Source: ECT2AJA-044 sp965262845 (GTDB lineage Bacteria; Bacteroidota; Bacteroidia; Flavobacteriales; ECT2AJA-044). Taken from it: DNA of 64,000 nt. Positions within the stretch are counted from its first letter, which is position 1. Every line of letters starts with the position of its first letter. The stretch lies in assembly GCA_965262845.1 (NCBI GenBank), contig CBDHFX010000002.1:1743958-1807957 (forward strand). Reading direction: 5' to 3'. A program made the translations under genes and the position numbers. Below the pieces are notes generated by a model, which had not been told where the DNA came from, searched no databases, and was given only the letters and a program-made list of their open reading frames with translations. Positions 8,409-16,405 of the stretch are shown piece after piece.

Positions 8409-9043
8409 GATCTCTGATCGCTTAACAAAACTTCAATTTTCTCAATTGACCCTTCAGCCAAAATCAACCTGTTTGCACGCAATGTTTTGTATGTGTTTAA
8501 TTCGGAGGCAGTTATAACCTCAACACCTTGCAAATTCCGGGAGGACAAATATACGTTTTTATTGCGCTCGGCCAGCACCAGGAGTGTCCTTTCCATTTTA
8601 ATGCCCAGCGCACTCATGATATCGGCAAAGTCCCGGGTCTTCGGGGTTTCAAAAAGCAGGTCTTCCAATACCAGGATATGAGCATCCTTAGCCTTATAGC
8701 TCAAGGCTGAGGCACGCGCCAAACGCTTCACTTTCCTGTTCAGCTTAAATCCATAATTACGGGGCTTCGGTCCAAAAACACGGCCACCTCCACGGAAAAT
8801 CGGCGATTTGATGCTACCGGCACGGGCAGTACCTGTTCCCTTTTGCTTCTTGATCTTACGGGTGCTTCCGGCGATCTCTCCACGTTCCTTGGCCTTATGC
8901 GTTCCCTGACGCTGATTGGCCAGGTACTGCTTAACATCCAGATAAATCGCGTGATCGTTCGGTTCTATTCCGAAGATAGAATTGCTCAGGGTAACTTTGC
9001 GTCCTGTATCCTTTCCATTCCTGTCCAATACGGCTAAATCCAT
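8405..9043 (-). CDS. rplD: 50S ribosomal protein L4
   Basis: L4 lines the exit tunnel and is the autogenous repressor of the S10 operon in enterobacteria. The 212-residue protein starts MDLAVLDRNGKDTGRKVTLS at an ATG at 9043, overlapping the TGA of rplC as TGATG; a GTG one codon upstream (9046) is less likely. The tunnel loop region is recognisable (KKQKGTGTARAGSIKSPIFR and GGGRVFGPKPRNYGFKLN). Confidence 0.96.
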   Translation of the reverse strand: MDLAVLDRNGKDTGRKVTLSNSIFGIEPNDHAIYLDVKQYLANQRQGTHKAKERGEIAGSTRKIKKQKGTGTARAGSIKSPIFRGGGRVFGPKPRNYGFKLNRKVKRLARASALSYKAKDAHILVLEDLLFETPKTRDFADIMSALGIKMERTLLVLAERNKNVYLSSRNLQGVEVITASELNTYKTLRANRLILAEGSIEKIEVLLSDQRS

Positions 9044-9663
9044 CACTTACGAATGATTAAATAGGAATTCCTTGGTCCGGCAACCGATCCTTTAACCACT
9101 ATCAGGTTCTTTTCAGGCAACACCTTCAAAACTTCCAGGTTCTCGATCGTTACCTGTTCATTTCCTTTTTGACCTGCCATGCGCATTCCTTTAAATACAC
9201 GCGCAGGATAGGAAGCCGCTCCAATAGAGCCCGGAGCACGTTCGCGGTTATGCTGGCCATGTGTTCGCTGTCCAACGCCGCCGAAACCATGACGTTTGAC
9301 AACCCCTTGAAATCCCTTTCCCTTTGAGTTGCCGGTAATGTGTACATACTCACCTGGCTCAAACATATCCACTGTTATCGTATCACCCAGACTCAATTCC
9401 TGTCCGAAGTTTTTTCGGAATTCAACGACTTTCCGCTTTGGAGTAGCTCCTGCTTTCCTGAAATGCCCGGTTATTGGGGATCCAGCGCTTTTTTCAGAGC
9501 GTTCTCCAAAACCGAGCTGGATAGCACTGTAGCCATCTTTTTCGACGGTTTTTACCTGCGAAACGACGCAAGGACCCGCTTCAATGACCGTACAGGCACG
9601 GTTCTTGCCCTGCCCATCAAAAATACTGGTCATTCCGACCTTTCTGCCAATAATACCCGACAT
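9043..9663 (-). CDS. rplC: 50S ribosomal protein L3
   Basis: L3 is an early assembly protein that reaches towards the peptidyl transferase centre. The 206-residue product starts MSGIIGRKVGMTSIFDGQGK and carries the L3 signature KGFQGVVKRHGFGGVGQRTH, then GSIGAASYPARVFKGMRMAG. Lies 20 bp downstream of rpsJ and overlaps rplD. Confidence 0.97.
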   Translation of the reverse strand: MSGIIGRKVGMTSIFDGQGKNRACTVIEAGPCVVSQVKTVEKDGYSAIQLGFGERSEKSAGSPITGHFRKAGATPKRKVVEFRKNFGQELSLGDTITVDMFEPGEYVHITGNSKGKGFQGVVKRHGFGGVGQRTHGQHNRERAPGSIGAASYPARVFKGMRMAGQKGNEQVTIENLEVLKVLPEKNLIVVKGSVAGPRNSYLIIRK

Positions 9664-9683
9664 CTGGAATCTCTTTTAAATGA

Positions 9684-9989
9684 TCATACCTTAATTTCCA
9701 CTTCCACTCCACTGGGTAATTCAAGCTTCATCAAAGCATCAATCGTTTTAGAAGATGAACTGTAGATATCTAACAAACGTTTGAAAGAGCTCAGCTGGAA
9801 TTGCTCACGAGACTTCTTGTTCGCGTGAGGTGAGCGAAGCACAGTAAAAATGCGTTTTTTGGTTGGCAATGGAATGGGGCCATTGACGATCGCACCAGTA
9901 CTCTTCACTGTCTTTACGATCTTTTCAGCTGACTTGTCTACCAGGTTGTGGTCGTAGGATTTTAATTTGATTCTGATTTTCTGGCTCAT
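9684..9989 (-). CDS. rpsJ: 30S ribosomal protein S10
   Basis: S10 is a small-subunit head protein and, with NusB, an antitermination factor. The family start MSQKIRIKLKSYDHNLVDKS is the ATG at 9989 (101 residues); the frame remains open for 28 further codons into fusA, which I exclude. The signature region GPIPLPTKKRIFTVLRSPHA is present. It follows fusA by 13 bp, so the str and S10 clusters are fused here. Confidence 0.96.
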   Translation of the reverse strand: MSQKIRIKLKSYDHNLVDKSAEKIVKTVKSTGAIVNGPIPLPTKKRIFTVLRSPHANKKSREQFQLSSFKRLLDIYSSSSKTIDALMKLELPSGVEVEIKV

Positions 9990-10002
9990 CTTTCTACGTT
10001 CA

Positions 10003-12144
10003 TTAAGCAGGCTGTACCTTTCCCTTAACTCTTGCGATAATTTCCTCAGCAATGTTATTCGGAGCCGGTGCATAATGGCTGAACTCCATTGTGGAAGTAG
10101 CGCGTCCTGAAGTGATCGTACGCAAGTCGGTTACGTAGCCAAACATCTCGGACAGTGGGACTTCTGCCCCGATCACCTGGGCTCCGGCACGTGAATCCAT
10201 ACCAGTTACCTGACCACGGCGGCGGTTCAGGTCACCTACAACGTCACCCATGTTTTCTTCCGGAGTTATAACCTCCATCTTCATGATCGGCTCCAGGAGT
10301 ACCGGATTGGCTTTTTCAGCCGCTTCGCGGAAGGCTATTTTAGCCGCGAGCTCAAACGAAAGTTGATCTGAATCCACCGGGTGGAAAGATCCATCGCGTA
10401 ATACAACCTTCATCGAGTCAATCTCATAACCTGCCAAAGGACCATTTTTCATGGAATCCTCAAACCCTTTCCGAACGCTTGGGATGAACTCCTTCGGAAT
10501 GTTGCCTCCCTTGATCTCGTCCACGAATTCCAATCCGGTTTCCTCCCCATCCTCAACAGGTCCGAGCGTAACCACAATATCCGCAAACTTACCACGACCA
10601 CCTGTTTGTTTCTTGTATAACTCACGGTGTTCAACCGTTTCCGTGATCGCTTCCTTATATTGTACTTGCGGGGCACCCTGATCTAATTCAACCTTGAACT
10701 CACGCTTCATCCGGTCAATAATGATATCTAGGTGTAGCTCACCCATTCCGCTGATCACGGTCTGACCAGAATCCTGGTCCGTTTGTACCCGAAAGGTCGG
10801 ATCTTCCTCCGTCAATTTGGCCAAAGCCTGACTCATTTTATCAATGTCGGCCTGGGTCTTCGGCTCCACAGCAACCCCGATGACAGGCTCTGGAAAGGTC
10901 ATGGATTCAAGAACAATTGGATTTTTCCCATCACAAACGGTATCTCCGGTACGGATTTCCTTGAACCCGACACCTGCACCAATATCACCCGCTCCGATCA
11001 ATTCAATAGGATTCTGCTTATTCGAGTGCATCTGGAACAAACGGGAAATACGTTCTTTTTTATGGGTGCCCGTATTGTATACGTAAGACCCTGCAGACAG
11101 CTCACCGGAATACACACGAAAGAAGCACATGCGTCCTACAAATGGATCCGTCGCAATCTTAAAGGCCAGGGCAGAGAATGGATCACCAGTGGTAGGGCAA
11201 CGGTATTCTTCCTCATTTGTATCCGGATTAGTGCCGGCAACTGCTTCGATATCAACGGGTGAGGGTAAGTAGCGAGCTACCGCATCCAACAGGGTTTGTA
11301 CTCCTTTGTTCTTGAATGCAGAGCCACACAGCATCGGTGTAATGGACCTGCCGATGGTCGCCTTGCGGACTGCATTGATCATTTCGCTTTCGGTGATGCT
11401 ATCCGGGTCCTCAAAGAATTTCTCCATCAAGGCATCGTCGTACTCAGCCACAGCTTCTACGAGCTTCCCGCGCCATTCAGCAACGGTATCCTTCAGATCC
11501 TCGGGAATATGAGCCACCTTATAGGTTGATCCGAAGTTTTCATTGTCCCAGATCACAGCTTCATTGCTGATCAAATCAACCACGCCTTTGAAATCGGCCT
11601 CAGTACCGATCGGCACCTGAAGGGGAACGGGATTTCCGTGCAAACGCTCAGAAACCTGAGATACTACATTGAAAAAGTCTGCCCCCGAACGGTCCATTTT
11701 ATTAACAAATCCAATACGGGGAACCTTGTACTTGTCGGCCTGACGCCAAACAGTTTCTGACTGAGGCTCCACCCCCCCTACAGCACAGAACAGAGCAACG
11801 GCACCATCCAATACACGCAATGAACGCTCCACCTCTACAGTAAAGTCAACGTGCCCCGGAGTGTCGATGATGTTGATCTTGTATTCTTTTGATTCCGGGA
11901 TCGGCTGCCCCTGAACGGTCGGGAATTTCCAAAAACAAGTAGTTGCAGCAGAAGTAATGGTGATACCGCGCTCCTGCTCCTGTTCCATCCAGTCCATAGT
12001 CGCAGCCCCATCGTGTACCTCGCCGATCTTGTGGCTTACACCGGTGTAGAACAAAACACGTTCGGTCGTCGTCGTCTTACCGGCATCAATGTGGGCCATA
12101 ATCCCAATATTGCGTACGAATCGAAGATCTTGTTTTTTTGCCAT
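10003..12144 (-). CDS. fusA: Elongation factor G
   Basis: EF-G is the GTPase that drives translocation of tRNA and mRNA. The 713 residues have the GTP-binding motifs in order: G1 AHIDAGKT at residues 17-24, the effector segment RGITITSAA, G3 DTPGHVDF and G4 NKMD. Domain IV and the C-terminal domain V follow, with the late motif GYVTDLRTITSGRATSTMEF. Length is normal. It sits 26 bp after rpsG and 13 bp before rpsJ, with no tuf gene between, the arrangement expected in Bacteroidota. Confidence 0.98.
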   Translation of the reverse strand: MAKKQDLRFVRNIGIMAHIDAGKTTTTERVLFYTGVSHKIGEVHDGAATMDWMEQEQERGITITSAATTCFWKFPTVQGQPIPESKEYKINIIDTPGHVDFTVEVERSLRVLDGAVALFCAVGGVEPQSETVWRQADKYKVPRIGFVNKMDRSGADFFNVVSQVSERLHGNPVPLQVPIGTEADFKGVVDLISNEAVIWDNENFGSTYKVAHIPEDLKDTVAEWRGKLVEAVAEYDDALMEKFFEDPDSITESEMINAVRKATIGRSITPMLCGSAFKNKGVQTLLDAVARYLPSPVDIEAVAGTNPDTNEEEYRCPTTGDPFSALAFKIATDPFVGRMCFFRVYSGELSAGSYVYNTGTHKKERISRLFQMHSNKQNPIELIGAGDIGAGVGFKEIRTGDTVCDGKNPIVLESMTFPEPVIGVAVEPKTQADIDKMSQALAKLTEEDPTFRVQTDQDSGQTVISGMGELHLDIIIDRMKREFKVELDQGAPQVQYKEAITETVEHRELYKKQTGGRGKFADIVVTLGPVEDGEETGLEFVDEIKGGNIPKEFIPSVRKGFEDSMKNGPLAGYEIDSMKVVLRDGSFHPVDSDQLSFELAAKIAFREAAEKANPVLLEPIMKMEVITPEENMGDVVGDLNRRRGQVTGMDSRAGAQVIGAEVPLSEMFGYVTDLRTITSGRATSTMEFSHYAPAPNNIAEEIIARVKGKVQPA

Positions 12145-12170
12145 GGCGTGTTACAGATGTATGCAGGTTA

Positions 12171-12638
12171 TCAGAATCGGAAGTGAGAGAATGCCTTGTT
12201 TGCTTCAGCCATACGGTGTGTATCCTGACGTTTTTTAACCGCTGCACCTTCTTCCCTGGAGGCTGCCAAAATCTCATTGGCCAAACGTTGAGCCATGGTT
12301 TTCTCGTTGCGTTGACGGCTGTAGCTGATCAGCCACTTCATCGCCATGCTGATCTTGCGGTCCGGTCGTATCTGCATCGGAATTTGGAAAGTTGCGCCAC
12401 CAACGCGGCGACTGCGCACCTCTACGTGAGGCATCACATTTGTCAATGCTTCCTTCCAGGTTTCTAATCCGCTGTTCTCAGACCCGGCCTCAACCAGATC
12501 CACCGCTTCATAGAAAATGTCATACGCGATACTCTTCTTACCGTCGAACATCATACTGTTTACGAAACGCGTTACCATTGGATCCTGAAATTTCGGATCC
12601 GGCAATAGTGTTCTTTTTTTCGATTTGGTTTTTCTCAT
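12171..12638 (-). CDS. rpsG: 30S ribosomal protein S7
   Basis: S7 nucleates assembly of the small-subunit head and is close to the E-site. The 155 residues start MRKTKSKKRTLLPDPKFQDP and include the S7 signature FVNSMMFDGKKSIAYDIFYE and VEVRSRRVGGATFQIPMQIR. Twenty-one bases separate it from rpsL and 26 from fusA, the normal str order rpsL-rpsG-fusA. Confidence 0.97.
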   Translation of the reverse strand: MRKTKSKKRTLLPDPKFQDPMVTRFVNSMMFDGKKSIAYDIFYEAVDLVEAGSENSGLETWKEALTNVMPHVEVRSRRVGGATFQIPMQIRPDRKISMAMKWLISYSRQRNEKTMAQRLANEILAASREEGAAVKKRQDTHRMAEANKAFSHFRF

Positions 12639-12659
12639 TGCTCAAACGGTTATCGAAAA

Positions 12660-13034
12660 TTATTTCTTAAGACGTTTAGCGCCATACTTTGATCTGCGCT
12701 GCAAACGACCTTCCACACCAGCCGTATCCAATGCTCCACGAACGATGTGGTAACGAACACCCGGCAGATCCTTCACACGTCCACCGCGCACCAATACAAT
12801 GCTGTGTTCCTGTAGGTTGTGGCCTTCTCCTCCGATATAGGCGTTCACTTCCTTTCCATTCGTCAGGCGAACACGCGCCACTTTGCGCATCGCAGAGTTT
12901 GGTTTCTTAGGAGTCGTCGTGTACACACGGGTACATACTCCGCGACGTTGTGGGCTCGCGTTCAAAGCGGCAGATTTACTCTTCTTTTCGACCTTTTGCC
13001 TGCCTTTTCGTACAAGCTGTTGTATCGTTGGCAT
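12660..13034 (-). CDS. rpsL: 30S ribosomal protein S12
   Basis: S12 is at the decoding centre. The 124 residues start MPTIQQLVRKGRQKVEKKSK and contain TRVYTTTPKKPNSAMRKVAR and GRVKDLPGVRYHIVRGALDT. Both lysines whose replacement is known to give streptomycin resistance (in PKKPNS and in GRVKDLPG) are present, so this is a wild-type, sensitive-type S12. It is the first gene of the superoperon, with a promoter 61-89 bp upstream. Confidence 0.98.
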   Translation of the reverse strand: MPTIQQLVRKGRQKVEKKSKSAALNASPQRRGVCTRVYTTTPKKPNSAMRKVARVRLTNGKEVNAYIGGEGHNLQEHSIVLVRGGRVKDLPGVRYHIVRGALDTAGVEGRLQRRSKYGAKRLKK

Positions 13035-13094
13035 ATAACCTAACTAATGATGTTTCAATCAGATAATATATAACACCCCGGTTTTTTGGGACTG

Positions 13095-13123
13095 CAAAGG
13101 TAAGAAAAAAATCTAATATCCAA
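13095..13123 (-). promoter_or_regulatory. Bacteroidota-type promoter of the ribosomal superoperon
   Basis: On the minus strand the sequence TACCTTTG (13095-13102) fits the -7 consensus TAnnTTTG, and a TTG at 13121-13123 lies 18 bases upstream, matching the -33 element of the primary sigma factor of this phylum. The start codon of rpsL follows about 60 bp downstream. Prediction by motif and spacing only. Confidence 0.65.
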
Positions 13124-13180
13124 CCGGTTAGAAAAGACTCATCTGCAAGTACTGAACGGACCTTGATTTTGAATGGAACC

Positions 13181-13196
13181 CCCGCCCTGCGGCGGG
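13181..13196 (-). terminator. Possible hairpin downstream of the T9SS cargo gene
   Basis: A six-base-pair GC hairpin (CCCGCC / GGCGGG around a four-base loop) lies between the end of the secreted-protein gene at 13230 and the superoperon promoter. No clear T-run follows on the minus strand, so termination is uncertain. Confidence 0.3.
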
Positions 13197-13229
13197 ATAT
13201 GCACCTACCTGTTAGCTGTGGAGGATAAG

Positions 13230-15119
13230 TCAGTCGTTAAAGAAGAGCATTAAATACCCACTCTCTTCCAACACCTTCCCATTTAATCCGACTGCTCTCA
13301 CGGTGTAGTAATACATTCCCTCACTGGCAGTTGATCCATTGATGGTACCGTCCCATCCCGCGGTCGGGTTATTCCAGTCGGTCCACTCATACACCATATT
13401 CCCCCATCGGTTATAGATCGCCCCCTGGAAGTCTTCAATATTCGCTGTACTGTCATTGGTGGTCACTGCATTGTAGTATGGAAATGCGCCGTTCGGAGTA
13501 AACACGTTGGGCATCAGTATCCGCGGATCACTGGTGACGTCAATCACGATCGTAGCCGTATCCGTACAGCCCGATACCTCATCATAACCCACCAGAATCA
13601 CCGTGTATGAGCCATTTTCCTCAAAAATGTAGGTCGTATCCGGATCCAATCCCACCACTCCGGTACCAAAATCAATGGTATACGAAGACGCTCCGGTGGT
13701 TAAGTTCGTAAAGTCTACCGTGAGGGGTGCCGTTCCATTCGTTGGAACCGCATCAAGATCTGCAACTACCGGAAATTCATTTAATATGGTAAAGGTCATC
13801 GTGCTTTCGCAACCAATACTGTCCTGTACAGTAATGGTATAATCCCCCGGGAGCAGATCGTTTCGGTCCAAAGCCGAGGCCCCGTCATCCCACATATAGG
13901 TCAAAAGACCGTATCCACCCGTGAGGGTGAGGGCAATGGAACCGTTGTTTTGGTCGCAATAGGCATTCTGTGCCTGCTCGTGTAGCAGAATGGGAGGGGG
14001 TTGATTAACATATACGGTGTCGATGACCGAACAATCGTTCACCTGATCATACATCTCCACGTAATACGCCCCGGCTTCCAATCCGCCCAGGGTTGCGGAG
14101 CCCACAATGTTGCTATCGACCTGTAAAATAACGCCAAACACGCTGGTCCAGGTTACATCCCATTGCCCGCCGTTCAATGGCAGGCTCACTGTGGCTGCTC
14201 CATCGTTATCTGCGTAGCAGGATTCGTCCTGAATGTTAAAAATAGCACCCACAGATCCTATCTCTACCTGCACTGAGTCCTGGATTGTCCCGCACTCAAG
14301 GCCGAGATAATACGTAGTGGTTGTGGTCGGATTCATCGTGACAGTCAGCCCCGTATCCAGGGCATTGAAATTCTCATCATACCAGATCACGCCTGTGGTT
14401 CCCGTTCCGTAAAACAGGCGTCCTTCATTCTGAATGGTGTAACTCGTATTGTTTCGTCCTGCAACCGTATAGGCCTGGGTACCGGTTTCGTTGTGCAGTC
14501 CGTGTACCGCCAGTCCACTATTCCAGCTCGAACAGACCGGCAAATTCTCAATGTGTGTTTCAATAATATTGGTGGTTTCGTAGATCACGATCTGACCTTT
14601 ATATAAAAGACTGTTACACTGGTACATCGGAATATTATTGAAACTGGCCACGAACTTCCGGAAAGGAGCCGTTCCGAGCGTCCCATAGGTAATGCTTCCG
14701 CCAACGCCTGGATCAATATCAACCCAGGGTGCCATGATTGCAGCAAGGGGTTCGTTCGGATTAGGGATCGGTTGCGTTATCCATGATGAATAGGCATTGG
14801 CATTGTTCAAATCAAAGGTCAGGTAGTTGTTGGTCGAAACCGCGACTTGCGAGTATGTCTGACCATAAAAACAAAAGTCGAACCCAATACTCACGATACT
14901 GGAATGGGAGTCGTCCGGACCATTATATATGCCGCTAAGTGTTGCCGGTTCCCAGAAGTATGGAATAATGGAATCGGCGTACGAGGTTGAACCACCCCCA
15001 CCAAGGTAGGTTGCGGTCAGGGTTATGGGGCCGCCCTGACAGAGGAAGGTGTCTGGCGGAGCAATAACCTGCCCAACAGAAGCAAATGGAATAAACAGCA
15101 GGAAAGCCCGTTTCAGCAT
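13230..15119 (-). CDS. Secreted multidomain protein with T9SS type B C-terminal sorting domain
   Basis: A large exported protein, probably surface-associated or released. The ATG at 15119 gives MLKRAFLLFIPFASVGQ, a signal peptide, and lies about 20 bp after the predicted -7 element; an ATG at 15131 is the alternative. The chain (629 residues) has an N-terminal beta-rich region of nidogen-like character (FDFCFYGQTYSQVAVSTNNY), two repeats resembling SprB repeats (for example NNGSIALTLTGGYGLLTYMW), a PKD-like domain (GTAPLTVDFTNLTTGASSYT) and a C-terminal domain with MPNVFTPNGAFPYY, YNRWGNMVYEW and GWDGTINGSTASEGMYYYTV. The last is the gliding-motility/CHU_C type B T9SS sorting signal, so export through the type IX system is expected. 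Substrate or binding partner unknown. Confidence 0.85.
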   Translation of the reverse strand: MLKRAFLLFIPFASVGQVIAPPDTFLCQGGPITLTATYLGGGGSTSYADSIIPYFWEPATLSGIYNGPDDSHSSIVSIGFDFCFYGQTYSQVAVSTNNYLTFDLNNANAYSSWITQPIPNPNEPLAAIMAPWVDIDPGVGGSITYGTLGTAPFRKFVASFNNIPMYQCNSLLYKGQIVIYETTNIIETHIENLPVCSSWNSGLAVHGLHNETGTQAYTVAGRNNTSYTIQNEGRLFYGTGTTGVIWYDENFNALDTGLTVTMNPTTTTTYYLGLECGTIQDSVQVEIGSVGAIFNIQDESCYADNDGAATVSLPLNGGQWDVTWTSVFGVILQVDSNIVGSATLGGLEAGAYYVEMYDQVNDCSVIDTVYVNQPPPILLHEQAQNAYCDQNNGSIALTLTGGYGLLTYMWDDGASALDRNDLLPGDYTITVQDSIGCESTMTFTILNEFPVVADLDAVPTNGTAPLTVDFTNLTTGASSYTIDFGTGVVGLDPDTTYIFEENGSYTVILVGYDEVSGCTDTATIVIDVTSDPRILMPNVFTPNGAFPYYNAVTTNDSTANIEDFQGAIYNRWGNMVYEWTDWNNPTAGWDGTINGSTASEGMYYYTVRAVGLNGKVLEESGYLMLFFND

Positions 15120-15141
15120 TTCGTTCAACATAACTGTACAG

Positions 15142-15171
15142 CAAAGATAACAATTTTTTGTCAAAATCCAA
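15142..15171 (-). promoter_or_regulatory. Bacteroidota-type promoter of the T9SS cargo gene
   Basis: Minus strand TATCTTTG (15142-15149) fits TAnnTTTG and a TTG (15169-15171) lies 19 bases upstream. A transcript starting about seven bases after the -7 element would begin near 15135, which supports the ATG at 15119 as the translation start rather than any further upstream. Confidence 0.6.
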
Positions 15172-15282
15172 AAAATAATGCGCGGCGTGAAACAGGAACG
15201 TTTAGCTATATCAGTTAAACTATTCCAAAAAGAGGAGTTAAAATCGTTATTGGAAAAGTAGAGCTGTCCTAAAAGGAATAGA

Positions 15283-15290
15283 TACCTTTG
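15283..15290 (+). promoter_or_regulatory. Possible -7 promoter element of the PLP enzyme gene
   Basis: TACCTTTG matches TAnnTTTG. No TTG at the proper distance is obvious (the nearest is about 30 bases upstream). If used, transcription would start near 15297, which rules out an ATG at 15298 and favours the one at 15319. Confidence 0.4.
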
Positions 15291-15318
15291 GCACTGAATG
15301 ACACACAAGACTTGCGGC

Positions 15319-16299
15319 ATGATCTACAATAGCATCCTGGAGACGATTGGCCATACTCCAATGGTTCGGATGGACCGTATTGCAAGGAAATACGGAATTC
15401 CCGGAGTGCTGTTGGCGAAGGTTGAGTACTTTAATCCGGGACATTCGGTGAAGGATCGGATAGCACTGAAAATGATCGTTGATGCCGAGAAGGAAGGAAA
15501 ACTCAAACCCGGAGGAACGATTATTGAGTGTACATCCGGAAATACGGGAATGGGACTGGCGCTGGCGGCAGTGATCAAGGGCTACAAACTGATTTGCACC
15601 GTGAGCGACAAGCAGAGCAGGGAGAAGATGGACGTGTTGAAAGCGATGGGTGCCGAAGTGGTTGTTTGTCCGGCCGAAGTGGCTCCTGACGACAAGCGAT
15701 CATACTACAAGATGGCTGAACGGTTGGATCAAGAGATCCCGAACAGCTTTTATCCGTATCAATATGACAACCTGAGTAATCAGGCCGCGCACTACGAAAG
15801 CACAGGTCCGGAGATCTGGGAGCAGACCGAAGGAGAGATCACGCATTTTGTGGTGGGCGTGGGAACGGGCGGAACCATCTCCGGGATCTCGAAATACCTA
15901 AAGGAACAGGATCCGGCCGTACAGACGCTCGGAGTTGATCCCTATGGTTCGGTATTCAAGAAATACCACGAAACCGGTGAGTTTGACGAAAATGAGATCT
16001 ACCCGTATATTACGGAGGGAATCGGCGAAGACATCCTACCCAAAAACGTTGCATTCGATTTGATCGATCATTTTGAAAAGGTTGGCGACCGGGAAGGTGC
16101 ATGGATGTGCCGGGAACTGGCACAGACAGAAGGACTCTTTCTGGGATACTCCGGTGGCTCCGCCATGCAGGCCATCGTGCAAATGAAGGACCGCTTTGAC
16201 AAAAATTCGGTGATAGTTGTCCTTTTCCACGACCACGGAAGCCGCTATGTGGGCAAGGTCTATAACGACAACTGGATGAAAGAGCAGGGATTTATGTAG
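15319..16299 (+). CDS. PLP-dependent cystathionine beta-synthase / cysteine synthase family enzyme
   Basis: A fold-type II PLP enzyme that replaces the beta substituent of serine or O-acetylserine with a thiol. The ATG at 15319 gives MIYNSILETIGHTPMVRMDR, the usual start of this family; an ATG 21 bp upstream lies too close to the predicted promoter. The PLP lysine is K45 in NPGHSVKDRIAL, the substrate loop is ECTSGNTGMGLAL, and the phosphate loop GVGTGGTISGISKY. The C-terminal part (EGIGEDILPKNV, LFHDHGSRYVGKVYNDNWMK) resembles cystathionine beta-synthase more than CysK. At 326 residues it has no C-terminal regulatory CBS domains. So transsulfuration is the first guess, with cysteine synthase the alternative. 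Confidence 0.88.
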   Translation: MIYNSILETIGHTPMVRMDRIARKYGIPGVLLAKVEYFNPGHSVKDRIALKMIVDAEKEGKLKPGGTIIECTSGNTGMGLALAAVIKGYKLICTVSDKQSREKMDVLKAMGAEVVVCPAEVAPDDKRSYYKMAERLDQEIPNSFYPYQYDNLSNQAAHYESTGPEIWEQTEGEITHFVVGVGTGGTISGISKYLKEQDPAVQTLGVDPYGSVFKKYHETGEFDENEIYPYITEGIGEDILPKNVAFDLIDHFEKVGDREGAWMCRELAQTEGLFLGYSGGSAMQAIVQMKDRFDKNSVIVVLFHDHGSRYVGKVYNDNWMKEQGFM

Positions 16300-16405
16300 T
16301 GCCTGATCCATCAATGTTCCAAAAACAGTATAGTGGACCCTCCGCTGGGTGCCCATACACAGAGCGAGCTTGTTATGTAAATAGCATAGGTGCCCCAAAG
16401 GAAAC

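Noticed and set aside
8740..8937. Small minus-strand and plus-strand frames within the ribosomal operon
   Set aside because: They overlap well-supported ribosomal protein genes in other frames and have no family similarity.
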